A DNA stretch of 60,589 bases from an uncultured bacterium (GCA_938027655.1 CALJAP010000059.1:1-60589); one strand, 5' to 3'. Positions 25,401 to 33,190 are shown, numbered from the stretch's first letter. A program made the numbers and translations. Notes: generated by a model not told the origin, from the letters alone.

Positions 25401-25584
25401 GAAGAGTATCGAGCGCACCGCCGCGCAGAAGATTAACGAACTGTTACACCGCCTGCAGGCGGGCGACATCCGTCCTATACCCGGCGACCACTGCGCTCTG
25501 TGCGAATATGGGGGAATATGCCGTACCGTCAAGGGAGTGGACGCTCCGACGCATGACGGCGAACCATACCCAACAGACATATAA
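22489..25584 (+). CDS. addB: AddB-like helicase-nuclease subunit (PD-(D/E)XK, Fe-S)
   Basis: 1031 residues, slightly shorter than B. subtilis AddB. AddAB processes double-strand DNA ends for recombination. The N-terminus has a helicase-like domain with a weakened Walker A (APALGGKT, first Gly replaced by Ala). The C-terminal nuclease has GRIDRVD and LLDYKRN, giving the Asp-x-Lys active site. The Fe-S staple is complete: a Cys in QQCPFRHFV near residue 737 and the CALCEYGGIC cluster (C-x2-C-x5-C) near 1003, matching AddB spacing. It overlaps PhyH by four bases. addA, normally adjacent, is not in the window. Confidence 0.85.
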   Translation: MKPPVTVWTAPALGGKTRRCITTCLQEGERVRLILPSDLQAQMARAILLAEGMTSQTADRVVCSFHTFATEVASAVKEVHLVPAHLRRWLLRQAVQAVAQPGSLVERAARREGILTLLSTWVREMTREDVSPQTLERLAAQSQEQEKISALAQILRRYRHLLTTRGWHEEEDVYPLATQVLHEASHHIQLPHRVLVDGFARFSRTETAFLGALAEAGCQVVITLCWDEGREALFESTSATLRWLSGQFEVQVEPVTLPPDERTSAAVAHIATHLFSAPSSTVHTAQSPPALEIWEAPHLLAEAEMIAREIVHHHRNGMAWGEIAVLCRDIASVLPTIEATFTQFGIPTQRFEVQTLGEHPLVRTLIALLHLHERDYPREGVLQWFKSGYLPIEILEADRLRLLAVRRGVRSGATVWLRLAEQLERENSTVAPLLRMLIESTQSLSLAENPRQWLEILQRALNATRFGLSVLDGEEQDTLTQAMEVAQQVVSLLAQDAGGTPAEWARAVEQAWAVTPQKRSSSPRNAVWLLEATRSRPLRPRVVFVMGMQEGRFPRRMVEDALLRDSDRRWLNAHTGSRLPLSTDNAAMERLAFYQAATCASQRVVFSYSRTEGDHDVPPSFYLRSLREIFPSDGIMQRSLRLSDVTAPLSHTVDEKDTERTLVDSLFDINPHTRRMMGEEERLLTAQTLHRWLTERGERCRQWWRWRYLPDFPRLSTLLPHIGNRAYSATELEELQQCPFRHFVRWEMKTRGERTHYAAGQGRWLHAVLHRRRHHPEQPLDELLQEVAQQHPVDRPTGERHLLLQQLEEMVRSVLEREQQVYTGFGLQTLWTEATFGPAVEEDEEPVEDAAPPLRLTLPDGERMRICGRIDRVDVCPQTGAAVLLDYKRNLPNQWWYRVQSGDDLQTVLYVAALRQVWGLTPAAVAVDDALGGKRYRVLFTDTAPAELLQRLGKQPQEDYSVVQRVNGQRWKSIERTAAQKINELLHRLQAGDIRPIPGDHCALCEYGGICRTVKGVDAPTHDGEPYPTDI

Positions 25585-25587
25585 GGA

Positions 25588-26187
25588 CTATTCTCGCCAG
25601 CCGCGTGTTACCTCACGCAAAGGCGGACGTTCCCACAACCAGCGCACAGGTAGACTCAGCCCCTTCAGCACCTCGCTATGGTAAACGCCCTCTGCATCCT
25701 CATGGCGACGCTCGTAGCGGCCGTCCGCACCCAGCACGAAGAAATCAGCCCGACGTGCGTCGGGGTCAATGACCCAGTACTCACGAATGCCTTCCCGCTC
25801 GTACTCGTCGAATTTCTCGTTTCTGTCGCGAGTAAGGCTTTCCGGAGAGGTAATCTCCACGACCAAATCAGCTCCACCCTCCAGATAGGTGTCATGCAAG
25901 CGGTGCAGGTTCTCCTGCGCCACGTACATCAGGTCAGGCTCGCGCCCGCGTTCCGAGCGCAGCAGGCGCATCTGGAAGGGTGGGAGTATCAGTTTGCCCA
26001 ATCCACTCCGTTCCACGAACTCTCCGACGTAACGGACAAGCCATCCGACTATATCCTGATGTTCCAGACCTGCAGGCGAAAGATAGATCACCTCTCCCTC
26101 TACCCACTCTGCCAGGGTGTCTTCGTCCAGCCAGTTCAGAAACTGCTCGTAGCTGATTTTGACCTTCTGTCGGGTAGGCAACGACAT
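25588..26187 (-). CDS. Uma2 family (DUF820) restriction-endonuclease-fold protein
   Basis: 199 residues. The Uma2 fold is a PD-(D/E)XK nuclease-like domain, often amplified in cyanobacteria and Armatimonadota; its role is unclear. YEQFLNWLDEDTLAEWVEGEV is the N-terminal signature (cut here: it starts near residue 13), REPDLMYV supplies the Asp, ADLVVEITSPES supplies the Glu, then REYWVIDP closes the core. AGAGGTGATG precedes the ATG. It converges on addB with only three bases between stops. Intact relatives lie at 29986 and a broken one at 49821. Confidence 0.9.
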   Translation of the reverse strand: MSLPTRQKVKISYEQFLNWLDEDTLAEWVEGEVIYLSPAGLEHQDIVGWLVRYVGEFVERSGLGKLILPPFQMRLLRSERGREPDLMYVAQENLHRLHDTYLEGGADLVVEITSPESLTRDRNEKFDEYEREGIREYWVIDPDARRADFFVLGADGRYERRHEDAEGVYHSEVLKGLSLPVRWLWERPPLREVTRGWRE

Positions 26188-26357
26188 GGTGCATCACCTC
26201 TTTGGCGCTATTATGCCGTATGAAACCAAATTGTGCAACTGGCGCACTCCCCCTTGTGAAAAATACAGATATCTGTGGAACAACCCCAGTGAGAACCCTC
26301 CTCCCGTAAGATAGTGTGTTTCACTCTGGTGTCCGCCGCGCCAGCGGCGTTGTGATA

Positions 26358-26380
26358 GGCACAGGCGTTTCGCCTGTGCC
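26358..26380. other. Perfect hairpin GGCACAGGCG / CGCCTGTGCC
   Basis: Ten perfect base pairs around TTT, followed on the plus strand by ATTTGCTTC. It lies in the 309-base gap between the divergent Uma2 and cytochrome P460 genes. It could be a terminator for a short transcript or a small repeat. Confidence 0.5.
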
Positions 26381-26405
26381 ATTTGCTTCTCGAAGGCACA
26401 CCCCC

Positions 26406-26438
26406 TTACCGAAAAGTAACCACCTTACTTTTTCGTAA
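26406..26438. promoter_or_regulatory. Two TTAC-N6-GTAA operator-like dyads before cytochrome P460
   Basis: TTACCGAAAAGTAA (26406-26419) and TTACTTTTTCGTAA (26425-26438) are each TTAC-N6-GTAA, 19 bases apart, and nearly inverse complements of one another. A possible promoter follows at once: TTGCAA (26443-26448), 18 bases, CATACT (26467-26472). That puts the dyads where an activator of the CRP/FNR type would sit. Confidence 0.55.
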
Positions 26439-26496
26439 CCTCTTGCAACAGTATGTGAACTTACTGCATACTCTGTAACAAGGAGGTGAACAACAC

Positions 26497-26988
26497 ATGA
26501 AACGCTTCTTCTGGATTACCGCTTTTGCGGTAGTGGGCGTTATTGCCCTGCAGGCGCAACAATCGAACGCGCCCACGCCCAACCGCCTGCCTGCGAACTG
26601 GCGCAACTGGACACACGTGACTACCGGCGTTATTTACAGTGACCAGCACCCGCTGTTTGACCCCTTTGGCGGAGTGCATCACATCTATGCCAACGCCAAA
26701 GCGGCTTCCGTCTACCAACGCAAGGGCAAGCAGTTCCCCGATGGAAGCGCGATTGTGTTCGTGTTATACGAAGCGAAAGACGTGAACGGTATGTACGTGG
26801 CGGGCAAGAAGAAGGTAACCGCCATCATGGTGAAGGACAGCAAGCGTTACGCCCGCAGCTACGGATGGGGCTGGCAGGCATGGGATGCCAGCGGTAAACG
26901 ACTGGTGACCAATCCTGTGGAACAGTGCGCCAATTGCCATCTGGCGCAGAAAGACAGGGATATGGTCTTCAGCCAATGGGTACCGTAG
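26497..26988 (+). CDS. Cytochrome P460 family protein (c-type heme)
   Basis: 163 residues. A signal peptide (about 1-20) sends it to the periplasm; one c-type heme site CANCH (Cys144, Cys147, His148) lies near the C-terminus, and the P460 beta-sheet core precedes it (PDGSAIVFVLYEAKD, SYGWGWQAWD). Family members oxidise hydroxylamine or handle NO, but many are uncharacterised. ATG follows AAGGAGG. No other nitrogen-oxidation gene is in the window. Two unusual dyads lie in the upstream region. Confidence 0.85.
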   Translation: MKRFFWITAFAVVGVIALQAQQSNAPTPNRLPANWRNWTHVTTGVIYSDQHPLFDPFGGVHHIYANAKAASVYQRKGKQFPDGSAIVFVLYEAKDVNGMYVAGKKKVTAIMVKDSKRYARSYGWGWQAWDASGKRLVTNPVEQCANCHLAQKDRDMVFSQWVP

Positions 26989-27000
26989 CTCGCACATCTG

Positions 27001-27029
27001 CTCCCCTTCTCCCGACGGGAGAAGGGGAG
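27001..27029. terminator. Bidirectional hairpin between P460 and the MoeZ fusion
   Basis: CTCCCCTTCTCCC (27001-27013) and GGGAGAAGGGGAG (27017-27029) form a perfect 13-bp stem around GAC, in the 46-base gap between the convergent genes. Sequence style matches the GC-rich dispersed repeats. Confidence 0.6.
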
Positions 27030-27034
27030 CGGTT

Positions 27035-28471
27035 CTAATACTTCGGCACGGTGGGGTCCACCTCGTCCGACCATTGCAGGATACCGCCCTGCAGGTTTTT
27101 GACCTTGCGGAAGCCTGCCGCCTTCAGGAAGGCGACAATCTGCGCGCTGCGCTTGCCCGAGCGGCAGTACACAACCATCTCCTTCGCCGAGTCGAGCTCA
27201 TGCATCCGTGCAGGCACATTGCCCATCGGTATCAGCACCGCTCCGTCCAGATGGCAGATTTGCCACTCTACCGGCTCGCGCACGTCCAGCAGGAAGATGT
27301 TCTCACCTGCGTCCAGCCGTCGCTTGAGCTCAGTGGGCGTTATCTCCTCCACCACTTCGGCAGGAGTCTCTTCAACTCCCCGTATCCCGCAGAACTCTTC
27401 GTAGTCAATGAGTTCGCGGATAATCGGGTGTTCCCCGCAGATGGGGCAGTTGGGGTTCTTGCGCAACTTCAACTCACGGAACTGCATCTTCAGCGCGTTG
27501 AACAGCAACAGTCGTCCGATGAGCGGTTCCCCCTTACCCAGTATCAGCTTGATGGTCTCCATCGCCTGTATTGTGCCGATGACGCCGGGCAGCACGCCCA
27601 GCACGCCTCCCTCGGCGCAGCTGGGAACCAGCCCCGGCGGTGGAGGCTCTGGGTAGAGACACCGATAGCACGGTCCCTCTCTGGCGTAGAACACCGACGC
27701 CTGCCCCTCGAAGCGGAAGATGGAACCATACACGTTGGGCTTGCCCAACAGCACGCAGGCATCGTTCACCAGATAGCGCGTGGCGAAGTTGTCGGTGCCG
27801 TCCACCACGATATCGTAGTCGGCAAAAATGTCCAGCGCGTTCTCGCGGGTGAGGCGCGTCTCGTGGGTGCGTACTTCGATATGAGGGTTCATCGCTTGCA
27901 GGCGCTCCTTCGCCACCTCCAGCTTAGGGCGTCCCACATCGGCAGTGGTGTAGAGCACCTGTCGCTGCAGGTTGGTGACGTCCACCATGTCAAAATCCAC
28001 CAGCCCGATGGTGCCCACCCCTGCCGCGGCAAGATACAATGCGAGGGGAGCACCTAATCCGCCTGCGCCGACACACAACACCTTCGCCGCCTTCAGCTTC
28101 AGCTGTCCCTCCATCGCCACATCGGGCAGGATAAGGTGTCGGCTGTAGCGCAGTATCTCTTCATTGTCCAGCGCGACCTCTTCTGCCACCGCCGGGCTTC
28201 CCCCCGCGATAGAGGGCACAATCATCAGCGTGTCCCCGTCCTTAACGGGGGTTTCCAGCCCCTGCAGGTAGCGCGTGTCCTCTTCGCCCAGGTACACGTT
28301 CACGAAAGAGCGCAACCTGCCCTGCTCGTTATACAGGTGCTTGCGCAGGTCGGGGTAGGCTTCGGTTAGCGCCTGCAACGCCTCACCGACGTTGCTCGCC
28401 TGTACCTGCACTTCGCTCTGATTGTGCGCGTATGCCTGCAACGCGCTGGGTATCAATACGGTTACTGCCAT
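27035..28471 (-). CDS. CysO-like carrier fused to MoeZ/MoeB adenylyltransferase and rhodanese
   Basis: 478 residues from ATG 28471 (GAGGTG upstream). Residues 1-91 are a ubiquitin-fold sulfur carrier closely resembling CysO, ending in SIAGG (Gly90-Gly91). A short linker leads to an E1-like adenylyltransferase (about 105-350): GAGGLGAP nucleotide site, CYRC and CPIC zinc cysteines, and PSCAEGGVLG. Residues about 375-478 are a rhodanese with the active cysteine in VVYCRSGKRSAQ. In mycobacteria CysO and MoeZ are separate; MoeZ adenylates the carrier's Gly-Gly end and loads sulfur. Here the Gly-Gly is internal, so the carrier must be cut free or work differently. The two genes upstream in the operon are a JAMM protease and a CysM-like synthase, the two partners of CysO. 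Confidence 0.93.
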   Translation of the reverse strand: MAVTVLIPSALQAYAHNQSEVQVQASNVGEALQALTEAYPDLRKHLYNEQGRLRSFVNVYLGEEDTRYLQGLETPVKDGDTLMIVPSIAGGSPAVAEEVALDNEEILRYSRHLILPDVAMEGQLKLKAAKVLCVGAGGLGAPLALYLAAAGVGTIGLVDFDMVDVTNLQRQVLYTTADVGRPKLEVAKERLQAMNPHIEVRTHETRLTRENALDIFADYDIVVDGTDNFATRYLVNDACVLLGKPNVYGSIFRFEGQASVFYAREGPCYRCLYPEPPPPGLVPSCAEGGVLGVLPGVIGTIQAMETIKLILGKGEPLIGRLLLFNALKMQFRELKLRKNPNCPICGEHPIIRELIDYEEFCGIRGVEETPAEVVEEITPTELKRRLDAGENIFLLDVREPVEWQICHLDGAVLIPMGNVPARMHELDSAKEMVVYCRSGKRSAQIVAFLKAAGFRKVKNLQGGILQWSDEVDPTVPKY

Positions 28472-28490
28472 CGGTTCACCTCGTCTCAAT

Positions 28491-28919
28491 CTAAAGTGCT
28501 CGGATTTGCATCGGTTCGCGTTCGAAATCGCTGCGGTCGTCAAGCAGTCGCCAGCAGTGCATCTCGGCAGGCTTACCCTTTTGCACCGAGATAATCAGGT
28601 AGGAGTACCACGGCAGAGCGTTCTCGCGGTCGTAGTCGCTGGGGCGAGCAGGGTGGTCAGGGTGGGAGTGATAGAACCCCAGCACTTTCAGTCCCTTCTG
28701 CGCCGCCGTGCGCTCTAACACCATCATCTGCTGAGGCGTTATCAGGAACCGTCGCTCGCGGTTCTCCTGCTGCGCGTTCGTGATGGGCACCACTTCCTCC
28801 ACCCATCGCACCTCCTCTCCCACTACCTGCCCCAGAAAGGCTCCACAACATTCGTGCGGGTACTCCTGTTTCGCGTGCTGGCGAATCTGCAACGCCTGTT
28901 CTGGACTTATCGACAGCAT
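28491..28919 (-). CDS. mec: JAMM/MPN+ metalloprotease (Mec-like)
   Basis: 142 residues from ATG 28919, which shares its A with the TGA of the upstream cysM-like gene (TGATG), so translation is coupled; the open frame extends to 29030 inside cysM. The JAMM zinc motif is complete: the Glu in the first segment (YPHECCGAFLG), HSHPDHPARPSDYD with both His and the Asp. In mycobacteria the equivalent protease (Mec) cuts cysteine off the CysO-cysteine adduct. Here it might also cut the carrier from its fused E1; that is inference. The next gene, the carrier/E1/rhodanese fusion, starts 19 bases on. Confidence 0.92.
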   Translation of the reverse strand: MLSISPEQALQIRQHAKQEYPHECCGAFLGQVVGEEVRWVEEVVPITNAQQENRERRFLITPQQMMVLERTAAQKGLKVLGFYHSHPDHPARPSDYDRENALPWYSYLIISVQKGKPAEMHCWRLLDDRSDFEREPMQIRAL

Positions 28920-29872
28920 CACCCTTCCTCCTCCCACAGCGGGTCGGTGATGTAACGACTGCCACCATCGGGCGCGATTGCCACCACCACACCGCTCGAA
29001 ACTCGCTCCGCCACCTGAAGCGCAACGCATATGGCCGCGGCAGCGGAGATGCCCACAAACAGCCCTTCCTCCCGCGCCAACTGACGCGCCATGGCGTGCG
29101 CCGACTCGGTGGAGATTTCTACCACCTCGTCAGGCACAGTGGGGTCATAAATGCCCGGTACCAGCGCGGTGCGCAGGTGTTTCAATCCCTCCAGACCGTG
29201 AAACGGACTGTCGGGTTGCACAGCAATCAGCTGCACATGGGGATTATACTCCTTCAGTCTTCTGCCTGTGCCCATGAGCGTGCCTGTCGTGCCCATGCCA
29301 GCCACAAAGTGCGTGACGCGCCCGTCGGTCTGCTCCCAGATTTCTACCCCTGTGCCGTCATAATGTGCCTGCCAGTTGGCGGGGTTGTTGTACTGGTCGG
29401 GATAGAAGTAGCGGTCGGGGTCCGCCGCCACAATCTGCTGCACCTTGCGGATGGCTCCATCGGTCTGCTCGCGCGGGTCAGTGAGAATAAGTTCTGCCCC
29501 AAAGGCTTGCAACATCCGCTTGCGCTCGGCGTTGGCGTTAGCGGGCAGACACAGTTGTACACGATAGCCCCGTGCTGCACCAATCATCGCATAGGCGATG
29601 CCCGTATTGCCTGAAGTGGCGTCGATGATAATTTTGTTGGGTGTGAGCACCCCCTGCGCCTCTGCCACGCGAATCATGTTCCACGCCGGTCGGTCCTTCA
29701 CCGAGCCACCCGGGTTGAACCACTCCGCTTTGACGTATACTTCGACGGCTGGCGCGAGACCTCTGGTTACCCGTCGCAGGCGAATGAGCGGCGTGTTGCC
29801 AATCAGCTGTTCGATACCCTTCTCTCCGGTCACAGGATAGACAGGACGCACCAAATGGGCGCAGGTACTCAT
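28919..29872 (-). CDS. cysM: Cysteine synthase, CysM type (carrier-dependent)
   Basis: About 317 residues; fold-type II PLP enzyme. The PLP lysine is in NPGGSVKDRP (Lys59), TSGNTG binds the substrate carboxylate and GTTGTLMG the phosphate. Cysteine synthases put sulfur onto O-acetyl- or O-phosphoserine; the mycobacterial CysM uses thiocarboxylated CysO as the sulfur donor instead of sulfide. The placement of this gene before the JAMM protease and the CysO fusion supports that use here. ATG 29872 or the GTG just before it (29875) may start it. First gene of a three-gene operon. Confidence 0.92.
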   Translation of the reverse strand: MSTCAHLVRPVYPVTGEKGIEQLIGNTPLIRLRRVTRGLAPAVEVYVKAEWFNPGGSVKDRPAWNMIRVAEAQGVLTPNKIIIDATSGNTGIAYAMIGAARGYRVQLCLPANANAERKRMLQAFGAELILTDPREQTDGAIRKVQQIVAADPDRYFYPDQYNNPANWQAHYDGTGVEIWEQTDGRVTHFVAGMGTTGTLMGTGRRLKEYNPHVQLIAVQPDSPFHGLEGLKHLRTALVPGIYDPTVPDEVVEISTESAHAMARQLAREEGLFVGISAAAAICVALQVAERVSSGVVVAIAPDGGSRYITDPLWEEEG

Positions 29873-29959
29873 CACGTCATCCCCTAGCGTTACTAAATCC
29901 TGATAAGAAGTATACCCTTAGTCAAGATTAAGATGCAACTACTGGATTGCCCCGTGTGC

Positions 29960-29965
29960 TATAAT
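29960..29965 (+). promoter_or_regulatory. -10 element TATAAT before the Uma2 gene
   Basis: GTGCTATAAT lies 21 bases upstream of the Uma2 start; an identical GTGCTATAAT precedes the broken Uma2 gene at 49780-49789. No good -35 is visible at either. Confidence 0.5.
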
Positions 29966-29985
29966 AAGGGAGGGAGGTGATAGCG

Positions 29986-30591
29986 ATGTCTGCAACTCCT
30001 GTCGCCACCAGGATGACATTCGAACAGTTCCTGCGGTGGTGTGATGAAGATACCCACGCCGAATGGGTTGATGGAGAGGTTGTGCCGATGAGCCCTGTTG
30101 GTCTGGAACACCAGCATATTTCGGGGTTTCTGCTGGAGATTATGCGCCTTTATGTGCGCATCAAGAAGCTGGGTGAAGTATTACATGAGCCTTTTCAGAT
30201 GCGGCTGTCGCACTCCAGCCGCTCTCCAGACCTGTTTTTCATCAGCAACGCGAACCTTCACCGCTTGAAGGACTCTTACCTGGAGGGCGCAGCAGACCTT
30301 GCGGTGGAGGTGATCAGCCCTGAAAGTCGTGCACGCGACCGCGGGGAGAAGTTCTACGAGTATGAAACAGAGGGAGTACGGGAGTACTGGCTGGTTGACC
30401 CCGAACGCCACCAGGTGGAGTTTTACCAGCTGGGCGAGACCGGTGTGTATCAAACCGTTCTGCCAGGAGGAGACGGGATTTACCGCAGCAAAGTGCTGGA
30501 GGGACTGTGGATAAAGGTAGAGTGGCTGTGGACGCGCCCGACGCCTCTCGAAGTGCTACAGGCATGGGGAATGGTGGCGCAGGCTCAGTAA
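29986..30591 (+). CDS. Uma2 family (DUF820) restriction-endonuclease-fold protein
   Basis: 202 residues from ATG 29986 (GGAGGTGATAG upstream). Motifs: FEQFLRWCDEDTHAEWVDGE, then SPDLFFIS with the Asp, ADLAVEVISPES with the Glu, then REYWLVDPE. Full length and intact, unlike the copy at 49821, with which it shares a promoter-proximal motif. Its stop overlaps the end of the convergent sugar kinase by seven bases. Function of the family is not settled; a nuclease role is inferred from the fold. Confidence 0.9.
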   Translation: MSATPVATRMTFEQFLRWCDEDTHAEWVDGEVVPMSPVGLEHQHISGFLLEIMRLYVRIKKLGEVLHEPFQMRLSHSSRSPDLFFISNANLHRLKDSYLEGAADLAVEVISPESRARDRGEKFYEYETEGVREYWLVDPERHQVEFYQLGETGVYQTVLPGGDGIYRSKVLEGLWIKVEWLWTRPTPLEVLQAWGMVAQAQ

Positions 30592-32072
30592 GCAAACAGC
30601 GTCTTCACCGCATCGTACAGTTCCCTGTAATGCACCTTTAGCCTCATGTACACGGCGCGGGCGCTCTCTTCCGGCACGACGCGACGCTCGACAACCGCGA
30701 CATGCTTTGCCACTGTGAAGGTCTCGAATAGCCCCACCCCTACTCCGGCGATCACCGCCGCGCCAAGCGCTGTGCTGGACTCGGCGTGTTGAGGTATCTC
30801 GATGGGGCATCCATACACATCCGCCAGAATGCGCATCCAGAGGTCGCTGCGGGTACCTCCGCCCACCACGCGCACGTTGCCCGCTATGGCACCGTGTTCG
30901 CGCATGACCTGCAAAATACTTTCCAGCGCGTACGCTACCCCCTCCAGTACCGCCCTGGCGAGATGCGCCCGTGTGCAGTGCGCCTGTAAGCCAAAGAATG
31001 CGCCCTTCGCGCGCGGATTCCATATCGGCGCGCGTTCCCCGCTGAGGTAGGGTAGGAAAATCAATCCGCCACTGCCGGGCGGCACAGCGGACGCTTCCTC
31101 CTGCAACCGCCCCGTGCCCATGCCTCTGCCGAACAGTCGCACAAGCCAGTCCCACGCGCTTCCCGCCGATTGCACCGTGCCGAACTGCACCCGGCGATGG
31201 GGTTGCGCCGCCATGAGTGTGGTCAGGCGCATGTACGGGTCGGGGCTGAACCGCTCGCGCAGGCAGGATGTCCATGCTGTGCCGCCGATGTAGGTGTAAC
31301 TCTCGCCGGTTTCCACCACCCCCGCGCCCACGGTGGCACATGCTCCATCGCCCGCTCCGAGCACGACGGGAAGCCCCTCCGGCAGGCTGGTTACCCGCGC
31401 TGCCTCACGCGACACGCCCCCCACCACTTCGGTGGATGGGACCACCTCCGGCAGCAGACGCGCAGGGATACCACCGGCTTCTATGACCTCCTCGCTCCAC
31501 CGCAGGCGGTTGACGTCATAGATGCCGGTTAGCGAGGCGTCGGACGGGTCGGTAATACCCCATCTGCCGGTCAACCGTCCCACGCAGTAGTCCTTGCACT
31601 GGAGCATCCAGCGGGCACGCTGCACCACTGCCGGTTCGCGCTCAGCCAGCATCATCAGCCGCGGCAGAGAATAGAAAGGCGCGATGCGGTTGCCGGTAAT
31701 GGCATAGTAACGCTCCTCCCCCATGCTCAGGCGTAGCCGTTCACACTGCTGCTGGGCGCGAATATCGGCATGGATGAGCGCGGGGCGAACAGGCGTCCCC
31801 GCCTCGTCTACCAGCACCACGCCGTTCATGTGACCGCTGAAACCGACAGCCACCAGTCGGCTTCGCCGACTCTCGTCCTTCTGCAGGAGAATGCGCGTGC
31901 AGCGCGCCACCGCACGCCACCAATCGGCGGGGTTCTGCTCGGCAGCGAGAGGTACCGGACGGGCGGTGCGGTAAGAGGCGAACGCGGCGTCCACCAGCTG
32001 CCCGCTCTCATCCACCAGCACCGCCTTGTTGCCCGTTGTGCCCAGGTCGTGTGCGAGAATCAGCCTGCTCAT
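30585..32072 (-). CDS. xylB: FGGY family sugar kinase (xylulokinase-like)
   Basis: 495 residues from ATG 32072. FGGY kinases phosphorylate pentoses or related polyols in the cytoplasm. The N-terminal ATPase signature is HDLGTTGNKAVL, the sugar-binding Asp is in the HADIRAQQ region, and the second domain has GAGDGACATVG, GGTAWTS and GGGTRSDLWMRI. Closest in pattern to XylB, but specificity cannot be fixed. It overlaps the TGA of the upstream isomerase gene (ATGA). Together they suggest conversion of a keto-sugar and its phosphorylation. Confidence 0.87.
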   Translation of the reverse strand: MSRLILAHDLGTTGNKAVLVDESGQLVDAAFASYRTARPVPLAAEQNPADWWRAVARCTRILLQKDESRRSRLVAVGFSGHMNGVVLVDEAGTPVRPALIHADIRAQQQCERLRLSMGEERYYAITGNRIAPFYSLPRLMMLAEREPAVVQRARWMLQCKDYCVGRLTGRWGITDPSDASLTGIYDVNRLRWSEEVIEAGGIPARLLPEVVPSTEVVGGVSREAARVTSLPEGLPVVLGAGDGACATVGAGVVETGESYTYIGGTAWTSCLRERFSPDPYMRLTTLMAAQPHRRVQFGTVQSAGSAWDWLVRLFGRGMGTGRLQEEASAVPPGSGGLIFLPYLSGERAPIWNPRAKGAFFGLQAHCTRAHLARAVLEGVAYALESILQVMREHGAIAGNVRVVGGGTRSDLWMRILADVYGCPIEIPQHAESSTALGAAVIAGVGVGLFETFTVAKHVAVVERRVVPEESARAVYMRLKVHYRELYDAVKTLFAY

Positions 32073-32884
32073 AGCATTTGTGCGCGCAGGTACTGAGCGC
32101 ACTTCGGCAGTTCCTCACGCGGGTCGCCGGGGATGCCGCACTCCAGCGCCATATAGCCGGTGAAGCCAATCTCCCTCAGCGCGGCGAAGCCTGACCGGAA
32201 GTCGGTATGCCCGTAACCCGGCAGCAGGCGCGTGCTATCGGCGAGGTGCACGTGCGCGAGATACCCTTTTGCCCCCCGGATGGAGGCAGGGATGTCGCGC
32301 TCCTCGATGCTCATGTGGAAGAAGTCCGCCATCAGCTTCAGGTGCGAGCCTCCTACCCGCTGGCAGATGTTCACCGCCTGCTCCAGGCGGTTCATGTAGT
32401 GGGTTTCGTAGCGGTTCAGCGGTTCCAGAAGGATGAAGCTCCCTGCCTTCTCGGCCACCTTGCTCAGCGGCTCCAGTAGTTTGCACAGCAGTTCGGTTTC
32501 CAGTTGCATGGCGGTCGCATAAGGCGTCAGGTCGGGAATGTGCGGTCCGCCGAAGATAGGCACCACGATGACGCCCGTCGCGCCGATTTCGCCCGCGGCG
32601 TACAACAGCGCTTCGATATCCTGCACCGCGCGCTCACGCTCATGGCGGTCGGCGTCCAACAGGGCGCCCCGGTAGCCGGCGCATATCGTGCTGGCTTTTA
32701 CCGGATGACTTGCGGTCAAGCGGCGCACTTCCGCCACACGCTCTTTGCGCATTCCCCCCGCGTCCGTGTCCACAAACTGCGCGCCCCAGAACTCGATACC
32801 CTCATATCCATACTGCGCCAGGTTGTCCAGCTTCTCTTGCAGGGTCGCACCGGGCGCCATACCTTCCTGACATGCCAGTTTCAT
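32069..32884 (-). CDS. Sugar phosphate isomerase/epimerase (AP-endonuclease-2-like TIM barrel)
   Basis: 271 residues. This family (like hydroxypyruvate isomerase and tagatose epimerases) has metal-binding Glu/Asp/His residues; here LLEPLNRYETHYMN gives the first Glu, LKLMADFFHM the Asp and His, HVHLADSTR the next His, and MALECGIPGD the last Glu. Probably a ketose isomerase or epimerase feeding the coupled FGGY kinase. The stop overlaps the kinase start. Upstream 32885-33190 has a GC-rich repeat and no gene. Confidence 0.85.
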   Translation of the reverse strand: MKLACQEGMAPGATLQEKLDNLAQYGYEGIEFWGAQFVDTDAGGMRKERVAEVRRLTASHPVKASTICAGYRGALLDADRHERERAVQDIEALLYAAGEIGATGVIVVPIFGGPHIPDLTPYATAMQLETELLCKLLEPLSKVAEKAGSFILLEPLNRYETHYMNRLEQAVNICQRVGGSHLKLMADFFHMSIEERDIPASIRGAKGYLAHVHLADSTRLLPGYGHTDFRSGFAALREIGFTGYMALECGIPGDPREELPKCAQYLRAQML

Positions 32885-33020
32885 CCTCTACCCCCAGACG
32901 GAAGATTTGTCCCTTTTCGATTCGCCATGCCACACAGAATGCTCCTGTCTACAAGGCGGGGTCTGGTGTGCAAAGACGCGGCTTTAGCCACGACCGAACC
33001 CCGCCCAGCGTATCCGGTCG

Positions 33021-33115
33021 AACGCCCCTTCCCTCGTAGGGAAGGGGACAGGGGGATAGGTTGAATACACCTCGCCCCGAACACCCCTCCCGAAGCTTCG
33101 GGAAAAGGGACAAGG
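33021..33115. repeat. GC-rich palindromic dispersed repeat
   Basis: CCTTCCCTCGTAGGGAAGGG, then TTGAATACACCTC and a CCCGAAGCTTCGGG hairpin. It is related to 15035-15182. It occupies the gap between the isomerase gene and the end of the cystathionine enzyme gene; nothing else is seen in 32885-33190. Confidence 0.6.
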
Positions 33116-33190
33116 CGATAAGGGCGACTGATTTTTTAAAGTTCACAACGGGGGAGGAACCCCGCCCCCCCGCTCGTGGTGGGGTGGCGG

